A DNA stretch of 64,000 bases. Source: an uncultured Bacteroidales bacterium (GTDB lineage Bacteria; Bacteroidota; Bacteroidia; Bacteroidales; F082). Shown in pieces: positions 17,757 to 26,410 of this stretch (positions are counted from its first letter, which is position 1; each line of letters begins with the position of its first letter). The DNA is taken from the NCBI GenBank assembly GCA_900317055.1, contig ONFF01000005.1, positions 124,001-188,000 of the forward strand. Direction: 5' to 3'. The notes under the pieces were generated by a model. That model did not search any database. It saw only the letters and a program-made list of their open reading frames with translations, and had not been told where the DNA came from. The translations under genes and the position numbers were made by a program.

Positions 17757-19979
17757 TTACAGCAGGTGGCAGGTAACCGTCAAACCAGCCATCACGATGC
17801 TCACCATGCTCATCAGCTTGATGAGGATGTTCAGTGATGGACCAGATGTATCCTTGAACGGGTCACCAACAGTGTCACCGACGACAGTGGCCTTGTGGTT
17901 TTCAGAACCCTTGCCACCGAAATTGCCTTCTTCGACATACTTCTTGGCATTGTCCCAAGCACCGCCCGAGTTGGCCATGAAGACAGCCAGGACAAAACCA
18001 GTGGCCAGACCTCCAATCAACAGACCGAGGACACCAGGCACACCGAGGATGACACCCGTCAAGATCGGGACGAGGATGGCGAGGATGGAAGGCACCAGCA
18101 TCTCATGTTGAGCACCCTTCGTGGAGATGGCCACGCAACGCTCGTAGTCGGGTTCGGCCTTACCTTCAAGGATACCCTTGATGGTGCTGAACTGACGGCG
18201 GACTTCCTCCACCATCTTCTGGGCGGCACGCCCCACGGCATTCATCGTCATGCCGCAGAACACGAAGGCCATCATGGCACCGATGAATACTCCAACGAGA
18301 ACGACGGGGTTCATCAAGTTCACATTGTAGGCTTCCATGAAATCAACCAAAGTAGCCTTGGCAGCTTCGACTCCATTGGGGAGATCTTGTCCGATACGGA
18401 TCAAAGCGATCTTGATTTCCTCAACGTAGGAGGCCAACAGTGCAAGAGCAGTCAAAGCAGCCGAACCGATGGCGAAGCCCTTACCGGTGGCAGCAGTGGT
18501 GTTACCAAGAGCATCAAGGGCGTCAGTGCGCTTACGCACTTCAGGTTCCAGACCACTCATCTCTGCATTACCGCCAGCATTGTCGGCGATAGGACCGTAA
18601 GCGTCGGTAGCCAGGGTGATACCCAAGGTGGAGAGCATACCCACAGCAGCAATACCGATACCGTAAAGACCTCTCGAAAGGTTAGCGGCAGTAAACTCAA
18701 TATTGAAGCCATTGGCGCAGAGATAGGCCAACACGATGGCCACACCCACTGTAACGACAGGGATGGCAGTAGAAAGCATACCCAAGCCCAAGCCTGAAAT
18801 GATGACCGTGGCAGGACCTGTCTTCGAGCTCTCGGCTACCTTTTGCGTAGGCTTGTAGCTCTGCGAGGTGTAGTATTCAGTAGCTTTACCAATGATAACG
18901 CCAGCCAGCAAACCGACCACCACGGAGAGTGAAGTCTGCCACCACATATTGGCGTATTCGCCCGTCTCTTTTCCAAAGAGGAAATACATAATGCCGAAAG
19001 TAGCAGCAGCAATCAAGACGGCGGCAGTATTAGTGCCACGGCTCAAAGCGCCAAGAAGTTCCTTCATGCCAGCGTTTTCCTTGGTGCGCACCATGAAGAT
19101 ACCAATCAAGGAAAGCAACACACCGACAGCTGCGATAAGCATAGGAGCAAGCACGGCCTTAAACTGCATGCCTTCAACGGCAGCAGTGGCGAAAGCAGAA
19201 GCACCAAGTGCCATGGTAGCCAAGATGGAGCCAGCATATGACTCGTAAAGGTCGGCACCCATGCCAGCCACATCACCAACATTATCACCGACATTATCGG
19301 CGATGGTGGCAGGATTACGCGGGTCGTCCTCTGGAATGTTGTACTCAGTCTTACCGACCAGGTCAGCGCCGACATCAGCAGCCTTGGTGTAGATACCGCC
19401 ACCCACACGGGCGAACAGAGCCTGTGTGGAAGCACCCATACCGAAGGTCAGCATGGTTGTGGTGATGGTGATGAGGTCGTTTTCGGCTCCGACAGCCGCA
19501 AGCAAACCTGTTCCATTCAACACAAGGAACCACACGGACACGTCAAGCAGGGCAAGACCTACCACGACGAGACCCATGACGGCACCAGAACGGAAAGCCA
19601 CTTGGAGTCCGCTATTGAGCGACTTGCGTGCTGCATTTGCGGTACGCGCCGAAGCGTAGGTGGCCGTCTTCATACCGAAGAAGCCCGCCAAGCCCGAGAA
19701 GAAACCGCCCGTGAGGAAGGCAAACCACACGACGCCGTTCTGCAACTTGAAGTAGGCCATGATACCGAAAATGGCTGCCAAGATGATGAACACAATGATC
19801 ACTACCTTGTACTGCTGTTTCAGGTAAGCCATGGCTCCCTTACGGACATGCGCAGCGATTTTCTTCATCAGGTCAGTACCTTCGTCTTGTTTCATCATCT
19901 GCTTGTAGAAGATGAAAGCAAATGCCAGGGCCAAGATTGAGGCCGCCAGCACAATGTAAATAATACTGTTGCTAATCAT
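17757..19979 (-). CDS. hppA: Membrane-bound ion-pumping pyrophosphatase, K+-dependent type
   Basis: 740 residues with about 16 transmembrane helices. The pyrophosphate site shows DVGADLVGKTE, NIPEDDPRNPATIADNVG and DNVGDVAGMGAD. GNTTAATGKGFAIGSAALT carries Ala where potassium-independent enzymes have Lys, so the enzyme should need K+. It couples hydrolysis of pyrophosphate to export of Na+ and/or H+ across the inner membrane. K+-dependent enzymes of Bacteroides include pumps of both ions, but the ion cannot be fixed here. Single gene with its own promoter and terminator. Confidence 0.93.
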   Translation of the reverse strand: MISNSIIYIVLAASILALAFAFIFYKQMMKQDEGTDLMKKIAAHVRKGAMAYLKQQYKVVIIVFIILAAIFGIMAYFKLQNGVVWFAFLTGGFFSGLAGFFGMKTATYASARTANAARKSLNSGLQVAFRSGAVMGLVVVGLALLDVSVWFLVLNGTGLLAAVGAENDLITITTTMLTFGMGASTQALFARVGGGIYTKAADVGADLVGKTEYNIPEDDPRNPATIADNVGDNVGDVAGMGADLYESYAGSILATMALGASAFATAAVEGMQFKAVLAPMLIAAVGVLLSLIGIFMVRTKENAGMKELLGALSRGTNTAAVLIAAATFGIMYFLFGKETGEYANMWWQTSLSVVVGLLAGVIIGKATEYYTSQSYKPTQKVAESSKTGPATVIISGLGLGMLSTAIPVVTVGVAIVLAYLCANGFNIEFTAANLSRGLYGIGIAAVGMLSTLGITLATDAYGPIADNAGGNAEMSGLEPEVRKRTDALDALGNTTAATGKGFAIGSAALTALALLASYVEEIKIALIRIGQDLPNGVEAAKATLVDFMEAYNVNLMNPVVLVGVFIGAMMAFVFCGMTMNAVGRAAQKMVEEVRRQFSTIKGILEGKAEPDYERCVAISTKGAQHEMLVPSILAILVPILTGVILGVPGVLGLLIGGLATGFVLAVFMANSGGAWDNAKKYVEEGNFGGKGSENHKATVVGDTVGDPFKDTSGPSLNILIKLMSMVSIVMAGLTVTCHLL

Positions 19980-20011
19980 AAGATTGTTATTTAGTTAAAC
20001 TTGTTTTGATT

Positions 20012-20019
20012 CAAAAATA
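20012..20019 (-). promoter_or_regulatory. -7 box of hppA
   Basis: CAAAAATA reads TATTTTTG on the minus strand, 32 bases before the ATG. A second identical box lies at 20057-20064. Which one is used cannot be told. Confidence 0.45.
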
Positions 20020-20124
20020 ACAGTTCTTCTAGCTGTTTTCAGTTGCTTTGAGGGGACAAAAATAAGGACAAATTATATTGAAATGAAAATTTTTTGTAGA
20101 GTTTTTTTCATAAAAACAACTTTT

Positions 20125-20156
20125 TTTGCTCGTTTCCAAAAAAGTCCTTACTTTTG
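20125..20156 (+). promoter_or_regulatory. Promoter of the bifunctional-nuclease-family gene
   Basis: TTTG at 20125-20128, exactly 20 bases, then TACTTTTG at 20149-20156: a full consensus match. It leaves a leader of roughly 90 bases before the ATG. The 272-base gap to hppA holds only these divergent promoters. Confidence 0.75.
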
Positions 20157-20252
20157 ACGATTGAAGGAAAAAGGGGTTGTTCTTTAATTGAGACTTGAAA
20201 ATCAATTTTTTAGCATAGCTGGACCTCACCTACCTTCCCAAAACGAGCAAAA

Positions 20253-20840
20253 ATGAACAAAGTCAGTTTGGAAATCATGGGCTTGACCTACAGCGAATCC
20301 TCGACAGGGGCGTATGTCTTGATTTTGGGTGACAAGAATTCCCAACGCCGTCTCCCCATCGTCATCGGGAGTGCCGAAGCCGAGTCCATCGCAGTGGGCA
20401 TTGAGAAACACAAGAACGGCCGTCCCCACACCCACGACCTCTTTCTGAGGTTTGCCCATGAGTTCGGCATAGAGATCATGGAGGTGGTCATCAACCGCTT
20501 CCGCGACGGTGTATATTATGCCATGCTGGTATGCAAACAGGGCGACGACTTGACGATGGTCGACGCGCGTCCCTCCGATGCCATTGCCATAGCCGTGCGT
20601 ATAGGCTGCGAGATTTATGCATACGAAAGCGTCATGGAGGAGGCAGGCATCATCATGGAAGACCTTGAGAAACAAGATGTCGATGAGCCAGAAGACAACC
20701 CTATTAATATAGGTGCAAGCAAGGCAAGCCTTGACCTGCTCGACCTCGAAGCCTTAGAGAACCTCCTGCAGGAAGCCATCGACAATGAGGACTACCAGAA
20801 AGCGGCGGAGATTAGGGATGAGATCAATAGGAGGAAATAA
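20253..20840 (+). CDS. Bifunctional nuclease family (DUF151) protein with UVR motif
   Basis: 195 residues. Residues 1-135 form the BFN/DUF151 domain, with GSAEAESIAVGIE, FRDGVYYAMLV and DARPSDAIAIAVRIG. A C-terminal UVR-like helical hairpin (about 165-193) contains NEDYQKAAEIRDEINRRK. DUF151 domains have been reported to cleave nucleic acids in plants, but the bacterial role is unclear. The UVR motif suggests contact with UvrB/UvrC- or Clp-type partners. Own promoter upstream. Confidence 0.8.
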   Translation: MNKVSLEIMGLTYSESSTGAYVLILGDKNSQRRLPIVIGSAEAESIAVGIEKHKNGRPHTHDLFLRFAHEFGIEIMEVVINRFRDGVYYAMLVCKQGDDLTMVDARPSDAIAIAVRIGCEIYAYESVMEEAGIIMEDLEKQDVDEPEDNPINIGASKASLDLLDLEALENLLQEAIDNEDYQKAAEIRDEINRRK

Positions 20841-20878
20841 GTTTAAAGTTTAGTGTTGAGAGTTTAGAGTTTAGAGTT
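20841..20878 (+). repeat. TTTAGAG heptamer tract
   Basis: Imperfect tandem copies of GTTTAGA / GTTTAAA directly after the stop codon. The same heptamer follows dnaX at 63553-63577. It is low-complexity intergenic sequence with no obvious coding or hairpin role. Confidence 0.6.
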
Positions 20879-20998
20879 GCTCCGCTCATGTCATTCCTGC
20901 GGAGATTGCGCGAGAGATGGAATCTCTGAGCGGAAGAAGTTAAAAGTTGGAATTATGGAATATTTAATTTTGAATATTAAATCTTTAAATCAGATACA

Positions 20999-22270
20999 AT
21001 GAAAGCAATTAAATTCAGACTTATTGTGATGAACTTCCTCATCTTTGCGGTGTGGGGAGCTTATCTTTGCTCTTTGGGCATCTATCTGGGCCGTATCGGC
21101 ATGGGTGCCAACATCGGGAAATTCTTCGCCATCCAAGGCATCGTCTCACTCTTCATGCCCGCTTTGATGGGCATCGTGGCTGACCGTTGGATTCCCGCAC
21201 AAAAGCTTTTGGGCATTTGCCACTTCTTGGCTGCTGTCTTTATGGCATTGGCAGGCTATATGGGCATGAAATACGGCGCCGATGTCACCTTTGGGCAACT
21301 ATTCCCCTATTATGCCGTCAGCGTGGCTTTCTTTATGCCGACCATCGCCTTGGGTAACTCTGTGTCATACAATGCCTTGAACCAAGCTGGACTCGACACC
21401 GTGAAGGCCTTCCCTCCTATCCGTGTGTTTGGCACTATCGGCTTCATCCTTTCCATGTGGATCGTCAATTTCACGGGATATAAGAACGGCTACGAGCAAC
21501 TGTTTGTGTCCGCAGCCTGGGGCATCATTTTAGCCATCTATGCCTTCACCCTGCCGAACTGCCCCGTCAACAAGAATGTAGAGAGCAAGTCGTTCGTCGA
21601 CACTTTCGGTCTACGGGCTTTTGGCTTGTTCAAGGACGCTCGCATGGCCGTGTTCTTCATCTTCTCGTTTCTCTTAGGCATGTGCTTGCAAGTGACTAAC
21701 GGCTTCGCCACGCCTTTCTTGGATGCTTTCGGTCAGTCGCCAGAATATGCCGATGCTTTCGCGGTGAAAAACAACGTATTCCTCTCGTCCATTTCACAAG
21801 TATCGGAGACACTCTGCATATTGCTCATCCCCTTCTTCCTGAAGAAATTCGGTATCAAGAAAGTGATGCTCATCGCCTTTGGTGCTTGGGCTTTGCGTTT
21901 CTTCTTCCTTGGCGCAGGGGGCCCAACAGGCTTCGGCCTCGTACTCTTCATACTTTCGATGATTGTCTACGGTGTGGCTTTCGATTTCTTCAACATCAGC
22001 GGATCACTCTTCGTCGACCAAAACACAGACGAGAAGATTCGCAGCAGTGCGCAAGGCGTGTTCATGATGATGACCAACGGCCTTGGTGCCACCATCGGTT
22101 CGTTCTGCGCCCAGGCTGTGGTCAACCACTTCACCCTCGGCAAGGCAGATTTCAACGAACTCATGACTGGCTGGTCAAATGCATGGTATGTGTTTGCCGC
22201 CTTCGCTCTTGTGGTGGGCATTCTGTTCGCCATCTTGTTCAAGTACAAGCACGAGCCTGAGAGAAAATGA
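20999..22270 (+). CDS. Nucleoside:H+ symporter, NupG/XapB type MFS permease
   Basis: 423 residues, 12 hydrophobic segments. The N-terminus [19 protein letters not shown], the loop [13 protein letters not shown] and the [15 protein letters not shown] segment are typical of the NHS family, which imports nucleosides with protons. Its stop overlaps the thyA start (ATGA), and folA follows, so nucleoside uptake and thymidylate synthesis share one transcript. A TAATTTTG -7 box lies at 20965-20972. The 158-base gap before it holds the heptamer tract and no gene. Confidence 0.88.
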   Translation: MKAIKFRLIVMNFLIFAVWGAYLCSLGIYLGRIGMGANIGKFFAIQGIVSLFMPALMGIVADRWIPAQKLLGICHFLAAVFMALAGYMGMKYGADVTFGQLFPYYAVSVAFFMPTIALGNSVSYNALNQAGLDTVKAFPPIRVFGTIGFILSMWIVNFTGYKNGYEQLFVSAAWGIILAIYAFTLPNCPVNKNVESKSFVDTFGLRAFGLFKDARMAVFFIFSFLLGMCLQVTNGFATPFLDAFGQSPEYADAFAVKNNVFLSSISQVSETLCILLIPFFLKKFGIKKVMLIAFGAWALRFFFLGAGGPTGFGLVLFILSMIVYGVAFDFFNISGSLFVDQNTDEKIRSSAQGVFMMMTNGLGATIGSFCAQAVVNHFTLGKADFNELMTGWSNAWYVFAAFALVVGILFAILFKYKHEPERK

Positions 22271-23094
22271 AGCAATATCTAGACCTACTGCAATATATCC
22301 TTGACCACGGTCATCAGAAAGGCGACCGCACGGGTACGGGCACCATCAGCGTGTTCGGCTACCAAATGCGGTTTGACCTCTCTGAAGGCTTCCCCTTGGT
22401 GACGACAAAGAAGGTGCACCTGAAAAGTATCATCCATGAGTTGTTGTGGCTCCTCAGCGGCGACACCAACATCAAATACCTACATGACAACAAAGTCACG
22501 ATTTGGGACGAGTGGGCCGACCCCAACGGTGACCTGGGTCCCGTTTATGGCGCCCAGTGGCGCAACTGGAACAACGAAGGCATCGACCAAATTGCCGAGG
22601 TGGTGAAAAGCATCAAAGAGAATCCCAACAGCCGCCGACACATCGTCACAGCCTGGAATCCAAGCGTGCTACCCGACGAACATGAAAAGAACTTTGCTGC
22701 CAATGTGGCAGCCGGCAAAGCCGCCCTTCCACCCTGCCATGCCTTCTTCCAGTTCTATGTGGCCGATGGCAAACTATCATGTCAACTCTACCAGCGCAGT
22801 GCAGACGTATTCCTCGGTGTGCCCTTCAACATCGCCTCCTATGCTCTCCTGACCATGATGATGGCACAGGTATGCGACCTCCAGCTTGGCGAGTTTGTCC
22901 ACACCTTCGGTGATGTGCACATCTATAACAACCTCATCGAACAGGTGAAGACACAGCTGTCGCGCACTCCACGTCCACTGCCTACAATGAAAATCAACCC
23001 AGAGGTCAAAGACATTTTTGGCTTCAAATTTGATGACTTCATACTTGAGAACTACGACCCTTGGCCTGCGATTAAGGGCGAGGTGTCGGTATAA
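22267..23094 (+). CDS. thyA: Thymidylate synthase
   Basis: 275 residues. The nucleophile is C157 in [48 protein letters not shown] and FGDVHIYNN are canonical, and a short insert (about residues 138-152) precedes the active site. It methylates dUMP with methylene-tetrahydrofolate, giving dTMP and dihydrofolate, which the downstream folA product recycles. It starts inside the last codons of the transporter gene, indicating translational coupling. Confidence 0.97.
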   Translation: MKQYLDLLQYILDHGHQKGDRTGTGTISVFGYQMRFDLSEGFPLVTTKKVHLKSIIHELLWLLSGDTNIKYLHDNKVTIWDEWADPNGDLGPVYGAQWRNWNNEGIDQIAEVVKSIKENPNSRRHIVTAWNPSVLPDEHEKNFAANVAAGKAALPPCHAFFQFYVADGKLSCQLYQRSADVFLGVPFNIASYALLTMMMAQVCDLQLGEFVHTFGDVHIYNNLIEQVKTQLSRTPRPLPTMKINPEVKDIFGFKFDDFILENYDPWPAIKGEVSV

Positions 23095-23097
23095 ATC

Positions 23098-23121
23098 GGC
23101 CCTTCGACAGGCTCAGGGACC
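23098..23121. repeat. TTCGACAGGCTCA-family palindromic repeat, copy 1
   Basis: GGCCCTTCGACAGGCTCAGG and flanks, in the thyA-folA gap. The same core recurs at 56199, 56706, 62956 and 63053, with a degraded copy at 60178, some of them inside genes. Confidence 0.85.
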
Positions 23122-23151
23122 TTAACTGACAACTAAGAACCGACAACTGAA

Positions 23152-23652
23152 ATGACAATTTCCATCATCGTAGCCATGGCCGAAAACCGCGCCATCGGGC
23201 GGGACGGCGACCTTATCTGGCACAACTCGCGCGACTTGAAGCAATTCAAGAAAATCACTTCGGGACATACCGTCATCATGGGTTACAAGACCTATATGTC
23301 GCTACCTGGTCAGAAAGCCTTGCCGAACCGTCGGAACATCATCCTTTCCACCCGACTCGACGAAGCGCCCGAAGGCTTTGAGGTGGTTTCGTCCATTGCT
23401 CAGGCTTTGGATGCAGTGAAAGACGAAGAAGAAGTGTTCATCATGGGTGGCGGAATGGTTTACGAGCAATTCCTCCCCTATGCCGACCGGCTCTACCTCA
23501 CCCGTATCGGCAAGTGTTTTGAAGCCGACACCTATTTCCCATACATCAACTTCGAAGAATGGAATCTCGTAGACCTTGAGGTCGTTGACGATGACCCACA
23601 AGTGGATTATTCTTACCGCTTCGAAGTATGGGAGCGCGCTGAAGAGCAATAA
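23152..23652 (+). CDS. folA: Dihydrofolate reductase
   Basis: 166 residues. IVAMAENRAIGRDGDLIWH carries the Met20-type loop, followed by TVIMGYKTYMSLP (NADPH binding) and FIMGGGMVYEQFLPYADRLY. It reduces dihydrofolate to tetrahydrofolate with NADPH, closing the cycle opened by ThyA, the adjacent upstream gene. Length and motif order are normal. Confidence 0.95.
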   Translation: MTISIIVAMAENRAIGRDGDLIWHNSRDLKQFKKITSGHTVIMGYKTYMSLPGQKALPNRRNIILSTRLDEAPEGFEVVSSIAQALDAVKDEEEVFIMGGGMVYEQFLPYADRLYLTRIGKCFEADTYFPYINFEEWNLVDLEVVDDDPQVDYSYRFEVWERAEEQ

Positions 23653-23671
23653 GTTCTATTCACAAAACAAC

Positions 23672-23708
23672 AAAAAAAACGGTTGCCCATACGAGGCAAC
23701 CGTTTTTG
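23672..23708. terminator. Bidirectional terminator between folA and the first C10 protease
   Basis: ACGGTTGCC and GGCAACCGT form a 9-bp stem with a 7-base loop, with eight A on the left and five T on the right. It serves both convergent transcripts. Confidence 0.88.
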
Positions 23709-23728
23709 GTTTTGTCACAAGTCTCAGC

Positions 23729-26335
23729 TTATCTGATGACCGTGACGCGCTTAGTGACTTCACCATTGGCGGTGGAGATGCGCACCATGTAGATACCCGT
23801 CTCAACATCGCTCAAGTTGATGTCGACAGACTCGCCACGGCATTCCATTTCATAAACCTTTTGACCCACCAGGTTGTAAACCGCCACATGGTTCAAGCCT
23901 TGACCTTCCACGGTGAAGAGGCTTGTGGTAGGATTCGGGAAGATAGAGATGCTGTTGTCTGCTTGTTCATTGATACCGTCAGAGGAATAATAGACGTGCA
24001 AATAGAATTGGTTGGGGTCATAGATCCAAGCAGCTGGAGCCGAGAAGCAATCCATGCCTTGATAATAGGCGTAAATCTTATAATAATAGTGACCTTCTTG
24101 AACGGCTGTATTATCAGTGAAGTTAGTTGCATTGGCATTCAACAGCTTAATTCTCTCATAGTTGGCATCTTCACCATACTTTCTGTAAATATAGTAACCC
24201 GAAAGGCCATCATGAGGTTCAGGCTTTTGCCACAGCAACTTGATCTTGTAGGCATCACCAACATATTCAAACGTGAAATCTGTCGGGGCATAGCAACTAC
24301 CTGAAGTTGCGCACGACTCGTTGGAATACAAGCCGTTTTCACCGCCATAATAGAAATAGCTGACCAAATAGCAATGTCCGCCCATCTCAGTATCTTCATC
24401 GACAAAGGAATGTCCCTCAGGGATAAGACGATGCAACATACCGTCACGATACACTGAGTAGCCATAGCCTTCTGCGTCAATAGGATCCCATGAAACATGG
24501 ATGTTGTTTGGATTCTCATCATCCACGACAGCGACAAGGTTGAATGGGCAACCATCGCCTATTTCATTACCGCAATTGTTGTTGCCTTCGAAGAAGACAC
24601 CTTCGGTCAAATCAGCTGAGGGGCCTGAATAGGTATAAACCGTATTGTTTTGCGAATCCTTGATGGCAAAGCCCATATTGAAGGAATCCCCATACACTTG
24701 GGCGCTCCAGCCGAATGAAACACGACCAATCGGCACATCAACAGGAATAGACTGAACGGCCGAGGCAGTGGTGGTAATTTGGGTGATTTCCTTACCGGTA
24801 GCATTATAAACATGGATAGCGCCACCACGCCAGCCATTCATTGCAGCCTGGGTGATGTTAACCGTCCAACCACAAGTGGGGCCGACACTGACTTTATCGG
24901 CATAGCAGATTCTGCCATGTTTACCATCGCTGACAGCATAAATTTCATATTGGAAGATATCAAAACGAGGAACCTCGTTATCCATAACGGTCATTGTGGC
25001 ACCAGGAGTGACATTATCTTCAGTGTAAATAATGCGACCATCGCGAACTACAACAATCTGGTCAATAGTAGTAAGGTCAGTGTTATTCAAGGTTTTTGAA
25101 GGGTTGGTCCAAGTCATTGTAGCTTTGAGCTCATTGTTGGCAGCAGGGGTCACGGTGAAATTGGTAGGAGCCTTAGGTGTGCCATTGTAGTAATCAGCGG
25201 GAACGAAGTTGAAAACGGCTGCATCACGTGATGCCGAGTATTCAATTTCATCGAAATCGATGAAGGTGTCGCCAACACCGCCCCAACCGAAGTTCCAGTG
25301 CATCAAACCGGCATCGTCATAACCATCGCATACAAAGGCATGGCAGCCAGGATAAGGAGTACCAGCGTCGCATCCCGAATAATAAATAGGCCAACCCATA
25401 TCAATATGTTCTTTCAACATCCTAAACCAGTCGTCATAGGAAAAATTGCTTCTTTCACGATGCACAGCATCGGTGGCATACTTGAAATAAGTTCTAATGG
25501 CACCAGGCACATCGGTGGATTGGGCGCCACTACCATCGGGGGCATAGTTCATGTGAACAGAAACTCCACAATGGTACATCAATGTTCCAACAGCTTCTTT
25601 TTCAACCTGCGCAGATGAGCCAGACAAAGAAATAGGCATATTATCCCAGTCGTAGGTAGTTGCACCGAAATTGGCATTGAGACCCGGGAAAAATGGATAG
25701 CCTGAGGAACCTCCTGAATTGTAAGTAACAGAACCTTGTCCCTGTAAAGGATGATTCCAATACTTCATAATCTGGCTCATGGCCGTAGCCACGCAGCCTG
25801 CATAGCAACGACCGCCAGGACCGCCAGCATATTCAGGGCAGTACAGATTGTAAGGAGAATCTTGGTTCCATTTGGTGGTCACCAAATATTCGCTACTCTT
25901 GCCACCAAATCTCGACATCAGACGGCCAGTGTTGGTGACCAATTCCCATTCGGCTGCCACTTGAGAAGTAGCATTACCTGAACGGCCCGTTCTGCCATCA
26001 ATGATTGCATTAAGACGATATCTCAAACCATCAGGCATGTTGTCAACAGGGAACACCCCTTCCATGGAATAACCCAAAATGGGACGGAAGTAATCATCGG
26101 CCGAAACCATAACAAAACCATTGTCGCCCACATTGTACACATAGAAGCATGCCTCACCACGGTAGGAAGTACCCGTATAAACCAATGTCAGGTCATTGCT
26201 TTGGCGCGACTGCTCAAATCTGGCTTGGACAAACTGTTGTCCGACATACTTGGCTTGACTCTCGCTGACCGGATTGGCATTCACCATACCGATACCAAGA
26301 GCCAAAGCGAGTAAACTCATTAAATACTTTTTCAT
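23729..26335 (-). CDS. C10-family cysteine protease with T9SS sorting domain (1 of 3)
   Basis: 868 residues. Signal peptide to about residue 20, a Spi-like propeptide (about 22-140) that should keep the enzyme inactive, then the streptopain-like catalytic domain. The nucleophile is C181 in CYAGCVATAMSQIMKYW and the histidine is H332 in GCHAFVCDGYD, with WNFGWGG completing the site. Several beta modules follow (fibronectin-like, with a GWRGGAIHVYN lectin-like unit). The tail SISIFPNPTTSLFTVEG to VTVIR is a type A T9SS sorting signal, so it should be secreted across the outer membrane. Confidence 0.88.
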   Translation of the reverse strand: MKKYLMSLLALALGIGMVNANPVSESQAKYVGQQFVQARFEQSRQSNDLTLVYTGTSYRGEACFYVYNVGDNGFVMVSADDYFRPILGYSMEGVFPVDNMPDGLRYRLNAIIDGRTGRSGNATSQVAAEWELVTNTGRLMSRFGGKSSEYLVTTKWNQDSPYNLYCPEYAGGPGGRCYAGCVATAMSQIMKYWNHPLQGQGSVTYNSGGSSGYPFFPGLNANFGATTYDWDNMPISLSGSSAQVEKEAVGTLMYHCGVSVHMNYAPDGSGAQSTDVPGAIRTYFKYATDAVHRERSNFSYDDWFRMLKEHIDMGWPIYYSGCDAGTPYPGCHAFVCDGYDDAGLMHWNFGWGGVGDTFIDFDEIEYSASRDAAVFNFVPADYYNGTPKAPTNFTVTPAANNELKATMTWTNPSKTLNNTDLTTIDQIVVVRDGRIIYTEDNVTPGATMTVMDNEVPRFDIFQYEIYAVSDGKHGRICYADKVSVGPTCGWTVNITQAAMNGWRGGAIHVYNATGKEITQITTTASAVQSIPVDVPIGRVSFGWSAQVYGDSFNMGFAIKDSQNNTVYTYSGPSADLTEGVFFEGNNNCGNEIGDGCPFNLVAVVDDENPNNIHVSWDPIDAEGYGYSVYRDGMLHRLIPEGHSFVDEDTEMGGHCYLVSYFYYGGENGLYSNESCATSGSCYAPTDFTFEYVGDAYKIKLLWQKPEPHDGLSGYYIYRKYGEDANYERIKLLNANATNFTDNTAVQEGHYYYKIYAYYQGMDCFSAPAAWIYDPNQFYLHVYYSSDGINEQADNSISIFPNPTTSLFTVEGQGLNHVAVYNLVGQKVYEMECRGESVDINLSDVETGIYMVRISTANGEVTKRVTVIR

Positions 26336-26375
26336 TTTGTAGTTAGATTTAGATTAGATTCTGAATTTTAGGCTG

Positions 26376-26407
26376 CAAATATATACATTTTTCCAAAACA
26401 CAACAAA
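26376..26407 (-). promoter_or_regulatory. Promoter of C10 protease 1
   Basis: Minus-strand TATATTTG (26376-26383) with TTTG (CAAA at 26404-26407) 20 bases upstream. It is 41 bases before the ATG, so this gene can be expressed apart from its two upstream paralogues. Confidence 0.65.
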
Positions 26408-26410
26408 TAA

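Noticed and set aside
17895-18797. 300-codon plus-strand frame opposite hppA
   Set aside because: Shadow of the pyrophosphatase; His/Asp/Ser-rich translation without family features.
19980-20252. Possible small RNA or tRNA in the hppA upstream gap
   Set aside because: AT-rich with divergent promoters only; no cloverleaf or terminator inside.
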